A DNA stretch of 64,000 bases. It comes from Lutimonas halocynthiae. GTDB taxonomy: Bacteria > Bacteroidota > Bacteroidia > Flavobacteriales > Flavobacteriaceae. Below the pieces are notes generated by a model, which was not told the DNA's origin, made no database searches, and saw nothing but the letters and a program-made list of their open reading frames with translations. Each line of letters opens with the position of its first letter. Position 1 is the first letter of the stretch. Positions 37,767 through 47,608 of the stretch are shown here, one piece after another. Location: assembly GCF_030409835.1 (NCBI RefSeq), contig NZ_JAUFQO010000001.1:62001-126000 (forward strand), written 5' to 3'. The translations under genes and the position numbers were made by a program.

Positions 37767-39185
37767 TTACTTTATTGCATAGGGATATTCACGTACTATT
37801 TTTACGAGTTCTCCATGTTTGAATTTTTCATTCTCCGACTTTGAATTAATAATCCGAGTCAGTTCCAAATTTAGCAGGTTTCCAGTTCGCTTGCTTAATT
37901 GCTCAATGCTTTCATTATTTTTAGCTTCAACGGTTCGCATAAAATTGATAGTAAAAGACTCTTTTTCCTCTTTATTTAATGCTCTCAGACTAGCTGCCGT
38001 AGCCTCAAGGTCAGATTTGTGCGTATCTGGTCCTATCCCTATTAACTTGAAGAGTTTTCCATCAAGAGGAACCCAAAGTATATAGGCATACATATTTATG
38101 CCCTCTACCTTATCTGCAAAAGACACCAAATAACCTTCAGTATTATTATTTAGATAAGGCGCTGCATCAATCATTTTTGACTCATATTCAGATTCCATGT
38201 TTTGAATGAAATATTCTCCCGCTTCTTTGGGGTCCACAAAATTTCCTTCAATAGAAACAAATGCCGCTCCTTGTTTGTCAGGACTATATCCTGCGACTTT
38301 CGATGGTTCGTTGTCTATTTGCCAATTAGAAGGAAAACGAATTCTAAAATTTAATGTAGGGTGAAGAAAGCTGTTATCACGAATAATTCCGGCCTCAGGG
38401 CTGTTTCCAAAAATGATACTATCCATTTCCTTCAAAAAATGAGCTGAAATTGGTTTCGCTTTCTTGGCTTCAATTTTAGAAATGGTTTTTTCAATGGCCT
38501 TCGCTCGATCAGGAGTATACGGATGATCGTTGAAATAGCTCTTTTCTTCTGACCTGCCGGTGGCAGCTTCAATAGATCTTGACATTCTGTTTAAGGCCCC
38601 AATCATGGCTTCCGGGTCATAACCTGCTCTGGCGGCGAGTTGTGTTCCCTGGTCGTCTGCTTCCGTTTCAAATGATCTTCCATAGGAAGCAAAAAGTAAT
38701 TTATTTGAAGTTTCTATAGGGGCCGTTAGGAAATCTCCAAGATCTTTGTTCATAACACCAATTAAATTCCCAGGAACTTCTAACAATTTTGGCAGGATGC
38801 TTTTTTTCATTTGCTGGATGGTGTGCCGGTTGTTGGAATGTATGATCTCATGCCCGATAATACAGGCGAGCTCATCTTCACTTTCAAGAATTGGAATTAA
38901 GCCAGTCGTTATAAACAAATGACCGCCAGGCAAAGCAAAAGCATTTGGTGACATATCAGGTACAAGATGAATCTCGTATTCAAAAAGCTGTTTGTCAAGT
39001 TTAGACACCAATCTTGCCGTTACTTCACGTATGTACTTGGTCTTGGCCTCATCGTCATAGATTCCCATTTGAGCTTTTACCATTTCGGCATTTTTGGCAC
39101 CAAGAGCTTTGTCTAATTCCACATTTTGACCTTGTAATGGGCTGAGCCATACAAGTAGCAAAAGGGCAAATAATATTATTCTCAT
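37767..39185 (-). CDS. M48-family metalloprotease, secreted
   Basis: Using the ATG at 39185, the protein has 472 residues with a signal peptide (MRIILFALLLLVWLSPLQGQ). The zinc motif is HEIIH in CIIGHEIIHSNN, with the third-ligand Glu region in RSFETEADDQGTQLAARAGY, as in BepA/LoiP-type periplasmic M48 proteases. Residues after about 270 form a separate domain with a predicted surface role. An upstream in-frame ATG at 39242 only adds a charged leader. It follows the DUF308 gene on the same strand and is likely an envelope quality-control protease. Confidence 0.88.
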   Translation of the reverse strand: MRIILFALLLLVWLSPLQGQNVELDKALGAKNAEMVKAQMGIYDDEAKTKYIREVTARLVSKLDKQLFEYEIHLVPDMSPNAFALPGGHLFITTGLIPILESEDELACIIGHEIIHSNNRHTIQQMKKSILPKLLEVPGNLIGVMNKDLGDFLTAPIETSNKLLFASYGRSFETEADDQGTQLAARAGYDPEAMIGALNRMSRSIEAATGRSEEKSYFNDHPYTPDRAKAIEKTISKIEAKKAKPISAHFLKEMDSIIFGNSPEAGIIRDNSFLHPTLNFRIRFPSNWQIDNEPSKVAGYSPDKQGAAFVSIEGNFVDPKEAGEYFIQNMESEYESKMIDAAPYLNNNTEGYLVSFADKVEGINMYAYILWVPLDGKLFKLIGIGPDTHKSDLEATAASLRALNKEEKESFTINFMRTVEAKNNESIEQLSKRTGNLLNLELTRIINSKSENEKFKHGELVKIVREYPYAIK

Positions 39186-39247
39186 ATTAAATTTTTTCTG
39201 ATATTGAATAAAAAATGAATGTTTCGTGTAGATAGTTTTCAAAGGCT

Positions 39248-39808
39248 TCAGCTAACCACCTCTGCTGTTTTTTTAATCGCCTTACCTGAAAGAAATAAAG
39301 TCAATCCATCCAATGCTAATTTGATACCTAAATAAATCCCGATAATATAATTACTGGATTCAGGCCATCTTGTGAAAATCATGATTCCTAAAATTAAGGT
39401 GATAATCCCGCTTATCAGCAAAAAGAATCCACCACCGATCGGCATCAATGAGAAGGAATAAATGACATTTGTGATTCCATCAATTATAAAGTAAACGGCC
39501 ATAACCATCGTGAGTACTTCTAAGCCCGACTCAGGATTCATGATTATATAAATTCCGGCCAGAACCATAAATATGCCATATAAATATCTCATGAGAAGTG
39601 ATCCCATTGAAGGTGAAAGTATGGCAAAAATAATTCTCAGAATCCCTCCTATTAATAGAAAAGAACCGATTATCATTACCGTGAATTTGCCAAATCCAAA
39701 AGGATAAACAATGGCAATAATTCCTATAACAAGTAAAAGAAGGCCAAATTGTATCGCAAATTTAGATCCTTTTATAATTTCATTCTGTAAGGTTGGTTGT
39801 GATTCCAT
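39248..39808 (-). CDS. DUF308/HdeD-family membrane protein (leftward copy)
   Basis: The 186-residue protein has six TM helices in three pairs and repeated glycine motifs (LLVIGIIAIVYPFGFGKFT; GSFLLIGGILRI; LLISGIITLILGIMIF), the HdeD pattern. In E. coli HdeD takes part in acid resistance. A second DUF308 protein lies at 42898, in the opposite orientation, on the other side of the AraC gene. It is 62 bases before the M48 gene, probably one unit. Confidence 0.8.
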   Translation of the reverse strand: MESQPTLQNEIIKGSKFAIQFGLLLLVIGIIAIVYPFGFGKFTVMIIGSFLLIGGILRIIFAILSPSMGSLLMRYLYGIFMVLAGIYIIMNPESGLEVLTMVMAVYFIIDGITNVIYSFSLMPIGGGFFLLISGIITLILGIMIFTRWPESSNYIIGIYLGIKLALDGLTLFLSGKAIKKTAEVVS

Positions 39809-40234
39809 TTTTTTAGGTTTAAGGTTGGTTAAAAGTTCTTCAGGTAAGATCTAAACAAATCATTTGATAAGAATATTTACCCAATTTTAATGGTTATTAA
39901 AAAGTAAATAAAGGTAAGCGATTTTATTTTAGGCAAACAAACAACTCAATACAATTAGCTTCTACAAAAGATATATTAGATAAGATTATTTTACATAACA
40001 TACTGTATTTGAATATATAACGCAAGTAACTATGATTTAATTAAATCGTTAAAACAATATTGAATGAGTGACTTTATTAATTTTGTTTATATTTGCGAAG
40101 AATATGTTAGACATTTTGCGTCTGATTCTAGAGATTTTAATTGTCGTCAAATTTTCTTTTTAGATTAAGTTCAAAAGGTTAAAAATTATTGTCCAATGTT
40201 TCTCAAGGATTTTTAATCAATATATTCCCATTGG
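39809..40234. other. Divergent intergenic region between DUF308 and araC-type gene
   Basis: 426 AT-rich bases with no reading frame of note. TATATTTG at 40088-40095 fits the -7 box and would start transcription near 40102, leaving a leader of about 130 bases to the AraC-type gene. Control sites for both directions must lie here; I see no clear palindrome. Confidence 0.45.
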
Positions 40235-41218
40235 ATGAAAACAAATTACCATGTTTACAATCAGTCATTTTTAACTCCCCTATTGCAGGGTTTTAGTAAA
40301 TCTGGTGCAAATATTAACACCACTGCGAGTAAATCCTTGATCAAAAAAATTGATTTTGAACGAGAAGGCGCATATATCCCAATGAGTATTCTTTACGAGT
40401 TTCTTATTAATTTAAGTGAAGATCACGATGTCAACAACCTTGCGAATGAATTCTACATGCAAATGAACTTTAATGAACTAGGAGAATACGGAGAGTTTAT
40501 TTCCCAATGTAATGACATGCTTACTGTGATCTTAGATGGTATTAGATACGAATCTATTTTCCAGACGAACACTAGAATGAATTTAGAAGTGAAAGGTCCT
40601 ATGACTAGATTCTCTCAAATGCACATCGACCCCAATTCAAAAGGCAGAGAGTTTGCAGAGGATATTGCTTTCATCATGGCATTAAAGGGTTTTAAAATGG
40701 TACTAGGGAAAGACTGGAATCCCAAAATTCTTCATGTGCCCCGAACTTCTGTAAATTGGATTGACAGATTAATTGATGTAAGAAAAGTTAATATTACTTA
40801 TTCTAATCCTTATTATGCCTGGGATTTTGATTCAAAATGGCTTTACTCTAAAAACCATACAACATCAAAAGATGTCGCAGCTCCATTAATTAGCAATTCA
40901 ACTACTTCTGAAAGGATCATTAAAATACTTGATAGTTTTAAGACTGGGTACTTTCCAACTTTAGTAGATTTTTCTGATTTTTTCAACGTCTCACAAAGAA
41001 CGGTTGTTCGCTCTCTTCAGCAAGAGGGTCTGAAATACTCCGCTTTATTAGAAAGAAGCTTATTCAAAAAATCATTAGAGATGATCAATGATGAGAGTAT
41101 ATCAATCAATGAAATAAGTGATTCTATTGGATATGCAAATGCTCAGAACTTTATACGGGCATTCAAAAAATGGACAAATACTACTCCGAATGAGTATCGG
41201 AAACTACTAATTGCATAA
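40235..41218 (+). CDS. AraC-family transcriptional regulator
   Basis: The 327-residue protein has an N-terminal AraC-type effector part (about 1-190, similar in build to OruR/ArgR-like domains) and a C-terminal double HTH (about 235-325). The second HTH carries the family signature SINEISDSIGYANAQNFIRAFKKWTNTTPNEYRK. It is placed between leftward DUF308/M48 genes and the rightward stress cluster, so it probably controls one or both. The effector is unknown. Confidence 0.87.
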   Translation: MKTNYHVYNQSFLTPLLQGFSKSGANINTTASKSLIKKIDFEREGAYIPMSILYEFLINLSEDHDVNNLANEFYMQMNFNELGEYGEFISQCNDMLTVILDGIRYESIFQTNTRMNLEVKGPMTRFSQMHIDPNSKGREFAEDIAFIMALKGFKMVLGKDWNPKILHVPRTSVNWIDRLIDVRKVNITYSNPYYAWDFDSKWLYSKNHTTSKDVAAPLISNSTTSERIIKILDSFKTGYFPTLVDFSDFFNVSQRTVVRSLQQEGLKYSALLERSLFKKSLEMINDESISINEISDSIGYANAQNFIRAFKKWTNTTPNEYRKLLIA

Positions 41219-41629
41219 GTGATTTTAGTTGCTAACTCGTTCAAAAGCCATTTTGTCTTAAAATGATTATTGTAGGAATTTATTAATCCTCGTATATTAG
41301 ATGACTCTGTTACAAGGCATTACCAACAGAGTAATTTGTGCATTAAAATTAAGCTCCATGAAATCATTGAAAAAGCCAACTTAATTTTTCAAAAGCTTTA
41401 TGCGCGGATTATATTCGAAAAACAGATATAATTATTGCCATGAAGATCGAAAATTTTCAAAGTTACTTGAATTTGGCCCCTTCTTATTTTACTAAGCTCA
41501 GCTCAACAGCTTTTTTATAAATACAATGTTATGAGCTTATAAACTAAGAAAACCATTGACAGAACTGTTATTTAATAGTTGGTTTTAATTAGTTGTAAGA
41601 GCCCCTAAAATTTAACCTAAACATTTACC
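41219..41629. other. Intergenic region with one hairpin
   Basis: 411 bases without a gene. ACTCTGTT (41304-41311) and AACAGAGT (41325-41332) form a perfect 8-bp stem with a 13-base loop, a possible processing or termination structure after the AraC gene. No clear TAnnTTTG box was found for the gene at 41630. Confidence 0.4.
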
Positions 41630-42427
41630 ATGAACAAAATGATTATCACAGTTTTCGACTCAGAAAGCGAAGCTGCAAAGGGATTAGAAGCATTAAAAGG
41701 ATTGAACAATAATGGAGACATCAGCATTTATGCTGAAGCTGTACTTACAAGAAATGAAGCCGGTGAAATTGCATTAAAACAGGGATCCGATCAAGGCCCT
41801 ATCGGTACTGCTGTTGGTGCATTGTCAGGAGCACTTATTGGTATGATCGCAGGCCCTGCGGGCATGATGGCTGGTACCATCGCAGGAATGTATGGCGGTA
41901 TGTTTTATGACCTTGACAATTCTGTAGTAGACACAAACTATATAGACGATATATCCAAATCTTTAGAGGAAGGTAAAACAGCCATCATAATTGATGCTGA
42001 GGAAGAATGGACTGCGCCATTGGATGCAAAAATGCAAGAAGTTGGCGCTACTGTCTACAGAAAAAATAAATCTGATATCATTAATGACCAATATCAAAGA
42101 GAAGCGGAAGAACTTCAAGCTGAATTAAATGAATTGGAAAATGAAATGAAGGAAGCTAATGAAGACATGAAAGCAAGTATTCAAAAACAAATTGACAAAA
42201 ATAAAGCCAAAAGTGAAGCCCTGAACACTAAAATTAAAGCAAAAATAGATCACAATAAAGCTGTAAGAAAAGTAAAAATAGAAAAACTTAAGAGTCAAAT
42301 TTCTGAAACTCATGAAGGCAATAAGCAAAAACTTGACAAGAGAATGGATAAGTTAAAAGCCAATCACAAAGATTCTAAAAAGAGACTTGAAAAAGCGGTT
42401 AAGAAGCTAAAGGCATCTTTGGTTTAA
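41630..42427 (+). CDS. Glycine-zipper protein with long coiled coil (DUF1269-like)
   Basis: The 265-residue protein has a DUF1269-like N-terminal part (about 1-110): a ferredoxin-like start MIITVFDSESEAAKGLEALKG, then a glycine-zipper segment (VGALSGALIGMIAGPAGMMAG..., about 65-92) able to enter the membrane. Residues about 145-265 are a charged Lys/Glu coiled coil with Lys repeats (KLKSQ, KLKANHK). Such proteins are found in general-stress gene groups. It probably associates with the membrane. It starts the rightward stress cluster. Confidence 0.68.
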   Translation: MNKMIITVFDSESEAAKGLEALKGLNNNGDISIYAEAVLTRNEAGEIALKQGSDQGPIGTAVGALSGALIGMIAGPAGMMAGTIAGMYGGMFYDLDNSVVDTNYIDDISKSLEEGKTAIIIDAEEEWTAPLDAKMQEVGATVYRKNKSDIINDQYQREAEELQAELNELENEMKEANEDMKASIQKQIDKNKAKSEALNTKIKAKIDHNKAVRKVKIEKLKSQISETHEGNKQKLDKRMDKLKANHKDSKKRLEKAVKKLKASLV

Positions 42428-42468
42428 GAAAATTAACAATCTAAAAAAACGAGTAAAAATTTACAATT

Positions 42469-42855
42469 ATGAATAATGAACAATTAGATGGAAAACTAAC
42501 TCAAATTAAAGGTGATGCCAAAATATGGGTAGGTGAGTTAACGAACAATCAAAAAATGCAGTTAGACGGAGCGACAGATAAAATCAAGGGCGGTATCCAG
42601 GAAAAAAATGGTGACATCAAGGCGCAAATTCAAGGAGAATTGAAAAAATTTGAAGCGGCAAAGGCTGTGTTTGAAACACGGACTGAAGAAGTGAACACAG
42701 ATATTAAAAATAAATGGAACAAACTCACTCATGATGATGTTCAAAGTATCAATGGAAGTTTTGAATCTTTTTCAAATCTAATCAAAGAAAAATATAACAA
42801 AACCAAAAATGAAGCTGACCAAGATGTAAGGGAGTTTATGTCCAAATTCAAATAA
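42469..42855 (+). CDS. Tandem CsbD-domain protein
   Basis: A 128-residue hydrophilic protein. Residues 1-45 follow the CsbD pattern (MNNEQLDGKLTQIKGDAK..., GGIQEK). Residues 83-128 follow the E. coli YjbJ pattern (KWNKLTHDDVQSINGSF..., KEKYNKTKNEADQDV), so two CsbD-like units are joined by a helical linker. CsbD proteins are general-stress proteins of unknown mechanism, under sigma-B in Bacillus. It follows the coiled-coil protein after 41 bases, in one likely operon. Confidence 0.72.
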   Translation: MNNEQLDGKLTQIKGDAKIWVGELTNNQKMQLDGATDKIKGGIQEKNGDIKAQIQGELKKFEAAKAVFETRTEEVNTDIKNKWNKLTHDDVQSINGSFESFSNLIKEKYNKTKNEADQDVREFMSKFK

Positions 42856-42897
42856 GAATTAATATTTAAAATTTAATTAACCTTAAAATCTATAACC

Positions 42898-43608
42898 TTG
42901 TCAAACTTAATCTCACAAACCGTATCAACAATAAAGAACTGGTGGCTCTTTTTAATTTCAGGGGTTCTATTTATCGCAGGAGCATTTTATGTTTTGCAGA
43001 CACCTAAAGAAAGTTATGTAGCCCTGTCTTGGCTCTTCAGTATACTTGTGCTTGTCAATGGGCTCTCAAATGTTTTCTTTTCAATCGCCAATCGTGAATA
43101 CCTGAAAGGCTGGGGCTGGTATCTTGCCAGTGGTATCTTTGAAATCCTATTTGGCATTCTTCTTTTAAAATATCCAGGTGTTTCAATGGTGATTCTACCT
43201 CTTTTCGTAGGCTTCTGGTTGCTTTTCAGAGGTATTCAAACCATTTCTAGCGCATTGGAATTAAAGGGTTATGGTATCTTGAATTGGGGCTGGATTATGC
43301 TACTTGGAGTTGCCATTACAATTTTTGCAACCTTCATGGTTCTATTTCCTTTATTTGGATTCTATAATATCATCTATCTTACTTTTCTGGCTTTATTCCT
43401 CACCGGAGTTTCGAATATCATGATTGCATTAAAACTGAAAAAAATCAAATCAAAAACACTTGATAAAGTAACAGAGTTCAAAAAAGCAATCAAAAGTGAT
43501 CTAAAAGAATTAAAAAAACAAGTCATCAAAGCTTACGAGGAAGCTCCTGAGGCTGATAAGAAAAAAATTGATGCAGCCTTTGATGCATATGAAAAAGGCA
43601 TGAACTGA
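42898..43608 (+). CDS. DUF308/HdeD-family membrane protein (rightward copy)
   Basis: The 236-residue protein has six TM helices (about 15-180) in the HdeD pattern (GVLFIAGAFYVLQTPKESYVA; GIFEILFGILLLKYPG; LLGVAITIFATFMVLFPLFG) and an extra Lys-rich cytosolic tail (about 185-236), absent from the leftward copy. The start is TTG at 42898, 42 bases after the CsbD gene. An acid or membrane stress role is inferred from family and neighbours. Confidence 0.78.
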   Translation: MSNLISQTVSTIKNWWLFLISGVLFIAGAFYVLQTPKESYVALSWLFSILVLVNGLSNVFFSIANREYLKGWGWYLASGIFEILFGILLLKYPGVSMVILPLFVGFWLLFRGIQTISSALELKGYGILNWGWIMLLGVAITIFATFMVLFPLFGFYNIIYLTFLALFLTGVSNIMIALKLKKIKSKTLDKVTEFKKAIKSDLKELKKQVIKAYEEAPEADKKKIDAAFDAYEKGMN

Positions 43609-43710
43609 AAAATTAGTGATTCATAACCTGGAATTATAATAATGAAAGAATTCAAATGATTTCATAAGGCTGGGACTCGATTTTACTTCAACAAACCTAA
43701 CCTTAAAAAC

Positions 43711-44883
43711 ATGATAAATAAATTTATAACCCTCTTCATTCTCTTATTGTTGCTGTCTAATGTGATGAATGGCCAAACAGAAAAGCAACAGAACAAGGAG
43801 GATAAAAAAGCAAGAAAAGATTCTATTAAGGCTGTTAAAGTGGCCGAAGGCCGTTCGTTGATATCACCCTTGCTGGTTCCGGGATATACGCCTGAATTAG
43901 GAGCTTTGCTGGCAGTTGGAGGTTTATGGAGTTTTAAAACCGATCGAGATGATGATGAAATTCAACGGTCATCCATGCCTTTTACGCTTTCTTATACATC
44001 AACTGGGGCAGTCGTTTTTAATGCAAAACCAACCACATTCTGGTTAAAGGACAAATTGAGGATAACCGCCGATCTTTGGTATAAGAATATGCCTGACAAT
44101 TATTGGGGCGTAGGAGCTGAAAATGCAATTAATACGCAGCAAAGTGATAGCACTACTGCTTACCAAAGGGAATGGTGGTGGATTAACCCACAGTTTTTGT
44201 ATCAATTCAAAGAAAATTATTTTGCCGGACTAAATGTAGATTACAATTATACCAAAGGATCAGATCCAAGTGAAGGTGTTGCGGAAGATCCAAATTACCA
44301 AGTCTTTAATGACCGACCGCTCAATTCTGGATTAGGACTAATTCTTAGGCATGACAGCAGGGATATTCCGGTAAATGCCTGGGAAGGGTTTTACCTGGAT
44401 GTATCGGCAACTGCTTATTCGACAGCCTTTGGAGGTGATAATGACTACCAGATTTTTTTAATTGATTATCGACAATATGAGCAAGTAGGTAAGCCCGGAC
44501 AAACAATGACCTGGCAGGTTAAAGCCAGATTGGGTAATGGAGACATCCCTTATGGAGAAATGGGTCAACTGGGTAATCCTTTTGATTTGCGTGGATATAC
44601 CTGGGGAAGGTTCAGAGACAAGAGCCTATTTTTCGTGATGCCTGAGTATAGGCATACATTTTATAAAAATGACGGAAAGATTAGTAAGCATGGAGCTGTA
44701 GCATGGGTAGGAACAGGTACCGTCTGGGATTTTGACAAAGTCGATTCTCAAAACATGGAATGGCTGCCAAATTTCGGGGTTGGTTATCGCTTTGAATTAC
44801 AACCTCGTATGAATTTAAGATTAGACGTTGGTATTGGTCAGGAATCTTCTGGTATTTACTTCAACTTTAATGAATCTTTTTAA
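43711..44883 (+). CDS. BamA/TamA-type outer-membrane barrel protein
   Basis: The 390-residue protein has a signal peptide (1-21) and a Lys-rich stretch (23-45), then a C-terminal barrel of the Omp85/D15 type, with the surface-antigen motif LRGYTWGRFRDKSLFFVMPEYRH (about 288-310) and a terminal aromatic (NFNESF). POTRA domains are missing, so it is a barrel-only form. Such proteins are probably channels rather than assembly machines. It belongs to the stress cluster, next to a second outer-membrane protein. Confidence 0.75.
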   Translation: MINKFITLFILLLLLSNVMNGQTEKQQNKEDKKARKDSIKAVKVAEGRSLISPLLVPGYTPELGALLAVGGLWSFKTDRDDDEIQRSSMPFTLSYTSTGAVVFNAKPTTFWLKDKLRITADLWYKNMPDNYWGVGAENAINTQQSDSTTAYQREWWWINPQFLYQFKENYFAGLNVDYNYTKGSDPSEGVAEDPNYQVFNDRPLNSGLGLILRHDSRDIPVNAWEGFYLDVSATAYSTAFGGDNDYQIFLIDYRQYEQVGKPGQTMTWQVKARLGNGDIPYGEMGQLGNPFDLRGYTWGRFRDKSLFFVMPEYRHTFYKNDGKISKHGAVAWVGTGTVWDFDKVDSQNMEWLPNFGVGYRFELQPRMNLRLDVGIGQESSGIYFNFNESF

Positions 44884-44898
44884 ATCACAAATTGTTCA

Positions 44899-45903
44899 AT
44901 GCCTCAAAGTTCTAACAAATATCGTTTTTTTAAAATTTACCTAAGCATTGCAGTCATTGGGTCTTGTTCCTTGGATTTGTTTGGACAAGTATCTCCATTT
45001 CAAAGTGGAGCTTATTTGCCAGGGATTATTGGCGTTAGAGATTATTCCTATCCGGAATTTAAGGGCATTACACTTGTTGACTACAACTTAGGAATAAATG
45101 CCAATGAGCTTACGGATCAAAACGGTGACCCACTGTCTCTTGATCAAAACTTTCCTGGACTAGATTCTCCAAATTTAGAAGTGGCTGCTTCTGGTTATAT
45201 AAACAGCCTGATGATGAGTTACACTTCAGAGCCAATAAAATTTCTTGGAAATGCCAGATATATGGGGTGGATCAACCCAAGCTTTGTAACGGTCAATGTT
45301 CGGGTAAAAAATTTCTCTGCAACAAATTCTGATATTTTAATTCAGGCTGGTGATTCAGGTTTTGGAGATTTAAATATAGCACCACTTTATTTATCCTGGC
45401 GGTTGGAGAAATTTGATATCACTGCTGGTTATTTATTTACAGTTCCTACTGGTCGGTATGAAGCCGAAGCAGATGACAACATCGGAGTGGGATTTTGGTC
45501 GCATTCCTTTCAGGCCGTTGCTTATTATTATTTAGCAGATAAAGCAACAGCATTCATGTTATCCCCTACATATGAAATTCATGGTAAAATCAAGGATTCT
45601 GATGCCAAACCCGGGTCAAGGTTTGCTTTGGAATACGGTATTAGTCAATACTTCTCTGAAAGGTTTGAAGTAACCGTGCAAGGTGGGCATGCATGGCAAA
45701 TTGGAGATGACACAGGAGATGATATCTATTGGGACGCATCTTATAAAGATCAACTTAGTACGGTGGGTATAGGTCTTGGATATTGGCTTGTTTCAAACAG
45801 GTTCTATGGTAACTTGAAAGGATCAACGACCTATTTGACCAAACAACATTTTAACGCTAATGCAATTCAATTGCAATTAATATATACAATACCATTTAAT
45901 TAA
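44899..45903 (+). CDS. SphA-like outer-membrane transporter (COG4313)
   Basis: The 334-residue barrel protein has an N-terminal signal (about 1-30) and the family features FQSGAYLPGIIGVRDYS near the mature start, SGFGDLNIAPLYLSWR, and TAGYLFTVPTGRYEAEADDNIGVGFW near the middle. COG4313 (MetA-pathway of phenol degradation) proteins are annotated as hydrophobic-compound channels. It starts 15 bases after the BamA-type gene and 37 bases before the sulfatase, so the three probably form an operon. Confidence 0.78.
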   Translation: MPQSSNKYRFFKIYLSIAVIGSCSLDLFGQVSPFQSGAYLPGIIGVRDYSYPEFKGITLVDYNLGINANELTDQNGDPLSLDQNFPGLDSPNLEVAASGYINSLMMSYTSEPIKFLGNARYMGWINPSFVTVNVRVKNFSATNSDILIQAGDSGFGDLNIAPLYLSWRLEKFDITAGYLFTVPTGRYEAEADDNIGVGFWSHSFQAVAYYYLADKATAFMLSPTYEIHGKIKDSDAKPGSRFALEYGISQYFSERFEVTVQGGHAWQIGDDTGDDIYWDASYKDQLSTVGIGLGYWLVSNRFYGNLKGSTTYLTKQHFNANAIQLQLIYTIPFN

Positions 45904-45940
45904 ATATTTTGAATATAATTATTAACCTAAATAAAAAACA

Positions 45941-47452
45941 ATGAAAAAAATTAATTTACTCTTGAGCTTATTGCTCTTAGTAGCATTTTCTATAAATGCT
46001 CAAAAATCAAAAAAGCCAAATATTTTGGTCATCATGGGGGATGATGTTGGAATCCCTAATTTAAGTACCTATGGCCAAGGAATGATGGGTTATCAAACAC
46101 CAAACATTGATCAAATTGCCAATGAAGGAGTAAAGTTTACTGATTATTATGGCGAGCAAAGTTGTACAGCAGGAAGATCTGCTTTTATTACGGGGCAGCA
46201 CATCATCAGAACCGGACTTTCAAAAGTTGGCCTTCCGGGCGCACCAGTTGGAATACAGGATCAAACGGCTACTTTGGGCGAAATGTTGAAAGCCTTAGGT
46301 TATGCCACCGGCCAATTCGGTAAAAATCACTTTGGCGATCAGGATCGATTCTTGCCTACTAAACATGGATTTGACGAATTCTTTGGAAACTTATACCATC
46401 TTAATGCAGAGGAAGAGCCAGAGTCTGAAAACTGGCCAGCTGATGATGGAAATGGACGGGTACCAAGACCCAGAGGTGTCATAAAATCTTTGGCGGATGG
46501 TCCTATTCAAGATACTGGGCCTCTAACAAAGAAGAGAATGGAAACAGTTGATCAGGAATTTATGGCAGCAGCTTTCGATTTTATGGAAAGAAAAACAAAA
46601 GAAGGTACGCCTTGGTTTACATGGATGAACACTACTGGAATGCATTTTTGGACACATATTGATGATGAGTGGAAAGGAAAGTCAGGTTTAAATGCATACG
46701 CTGATGGAATGTTACGTTTAGATGACGTGGTTGGAAAATTTTTATTAAAACTAAAAGAATTAGGGGTTGATGAAAACACCATAGTAATTTTCACAACGGA
46801 TAACGGAGTTCATCAAGCTACCTGGCCTGATGCAGGTGTAACATGGTTTCATGGTGAAAAAACAACCAACTGGGAAGGTGGATTTAGAGTGCCCGCTATG
46901 GCGAGCTTTCCTGAAAGATATGGTATTAAACCCGGAACTATTATCAATGATGTCACTTCACATTTAGATTGGGTACCAACCTTACTTGCTGCTGCAGGGG
47001 GGTCTGATATTCCAAATAAACTAAAAGCAGGCACCTTCCAATCAAATGGTAAAACCTTTAAAAATCATTTGGACGGACACAATATGTTACCTTTATGGAG
47101 CGGTCAAACCGAAAAGAATCCGAGAGAATACTTTATCTACGGAACAGATGCTGCAGAAATTTCAGCCATTAGATTTGGTGATCGATGGAAGGCAATGTAT
47201 ATGGAGCAAAAAGCCATTGGTCAAGAGGTCTGGATTTATAAATTAGAATCTTTAAAAGCCCCTTTACTGTTTGATTTAAGAATGGACCCTTTCGAAAAGG
47301 CAAGAGAAACCAATTCTTATCAAGACTGGTATGCACGAAATATCTTTATGTTTGGATGGGCAGGAAGTTATGTCGTGGAATTCAAGAAAACGTTTAAAGA
47401 ATTTCCTCCGGCACAAGCTCCAGCAACCTGGAATGTTACTGAGATGAATTAA
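45941..47452 (+). CDS. Type I sulfatase (arylsulfatase family), secreted
   Basis: The 503-residue protein has a signal peptide (to residue 21) and a sulfatase core: metal-binding Asp34-Asp35 in VIMGDDVG, and the formylglycine site C75-T-A-G-R79 (CxAxR form), to be oxidised by an anaerobic- or FGE-type maturase elsewhere. A second Asp/Asn pair is in IFTTDNGVHQATWPD. No partner polysaccharide genes (SusC/D) are nearby. Similar sulfatase genes accompany COG4313 channels in stress-type clusters. The substrate is unknown. Confidence 0.87.
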   Translation: MKKINLLLSLLLLVAFSINAQKSKKPNILVIMGDDVGIPNLSTYGQGMMGYQTPNIDQIANEGVKFTDYYGEQSCTAGRSAFITGQHIIRTGLSKVGLPGAPVGIQDQTATLGEMLKALGYATGQFGKNHFGDQDRFLPTKHGFDEFFGNLYHLNAEEEPESENWPADDGNGRVPRPRGVIKSLADGPIQDTGPLTKKRMETVDQEFMAAAFDFMERKTKEGTPWFTWMNTTGMHFWTHIDDEWKGKSGLNAYADGMLRLDDVVGKFLLKLKELGVDENTIVIFTTDNGVHQATWPDAGVTWFHGEKTTNWEGGFRVPAMASFPERYGIKPGTIINDVTSHLDWVPTLLAAAGGSDIPNKLKAGTFQSNGKTFKNHLDGHNMLPLWSGQTEKNPREYFIYGTDAAEISAIRFGDRWKAMYMEQKAIGQEVWIYKLESLKAPLLFDLRMDPFEKARETNSYQDWYARNIFMFGWAGSYVVEFKKTFKEFPPAQAPATWNVTEMN

Positions 47453-47476
47453 AGATTTCAATTTGTATCATGAATT

Positions 47477-47508
47477 AAAAGGCCTTATTTTCAAGAATAA
47501 GGTCTTTT
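47477..47508 (+). terminator. Terminator after the sulfatase gene
   Basis: AAAAGGCCTTATT (47477-47489) pairs with AATAAGGTCTTTT (47496-47508), with one G-T pair and a TTCAAG loop. The T-rich 3' side fits an intrinsic terminator. It begins 24 bases past the stop. Confidence 0.75.
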
Positions 47509-47608
47509 AAAATTTAAAATGATGTGCCTATCGAGTCAAACTGACGCTATAGACAACTTTTTTATTTTAGAAATTTGTATTAAATATTAATTTACCAACA
47601 CCTCTAAT

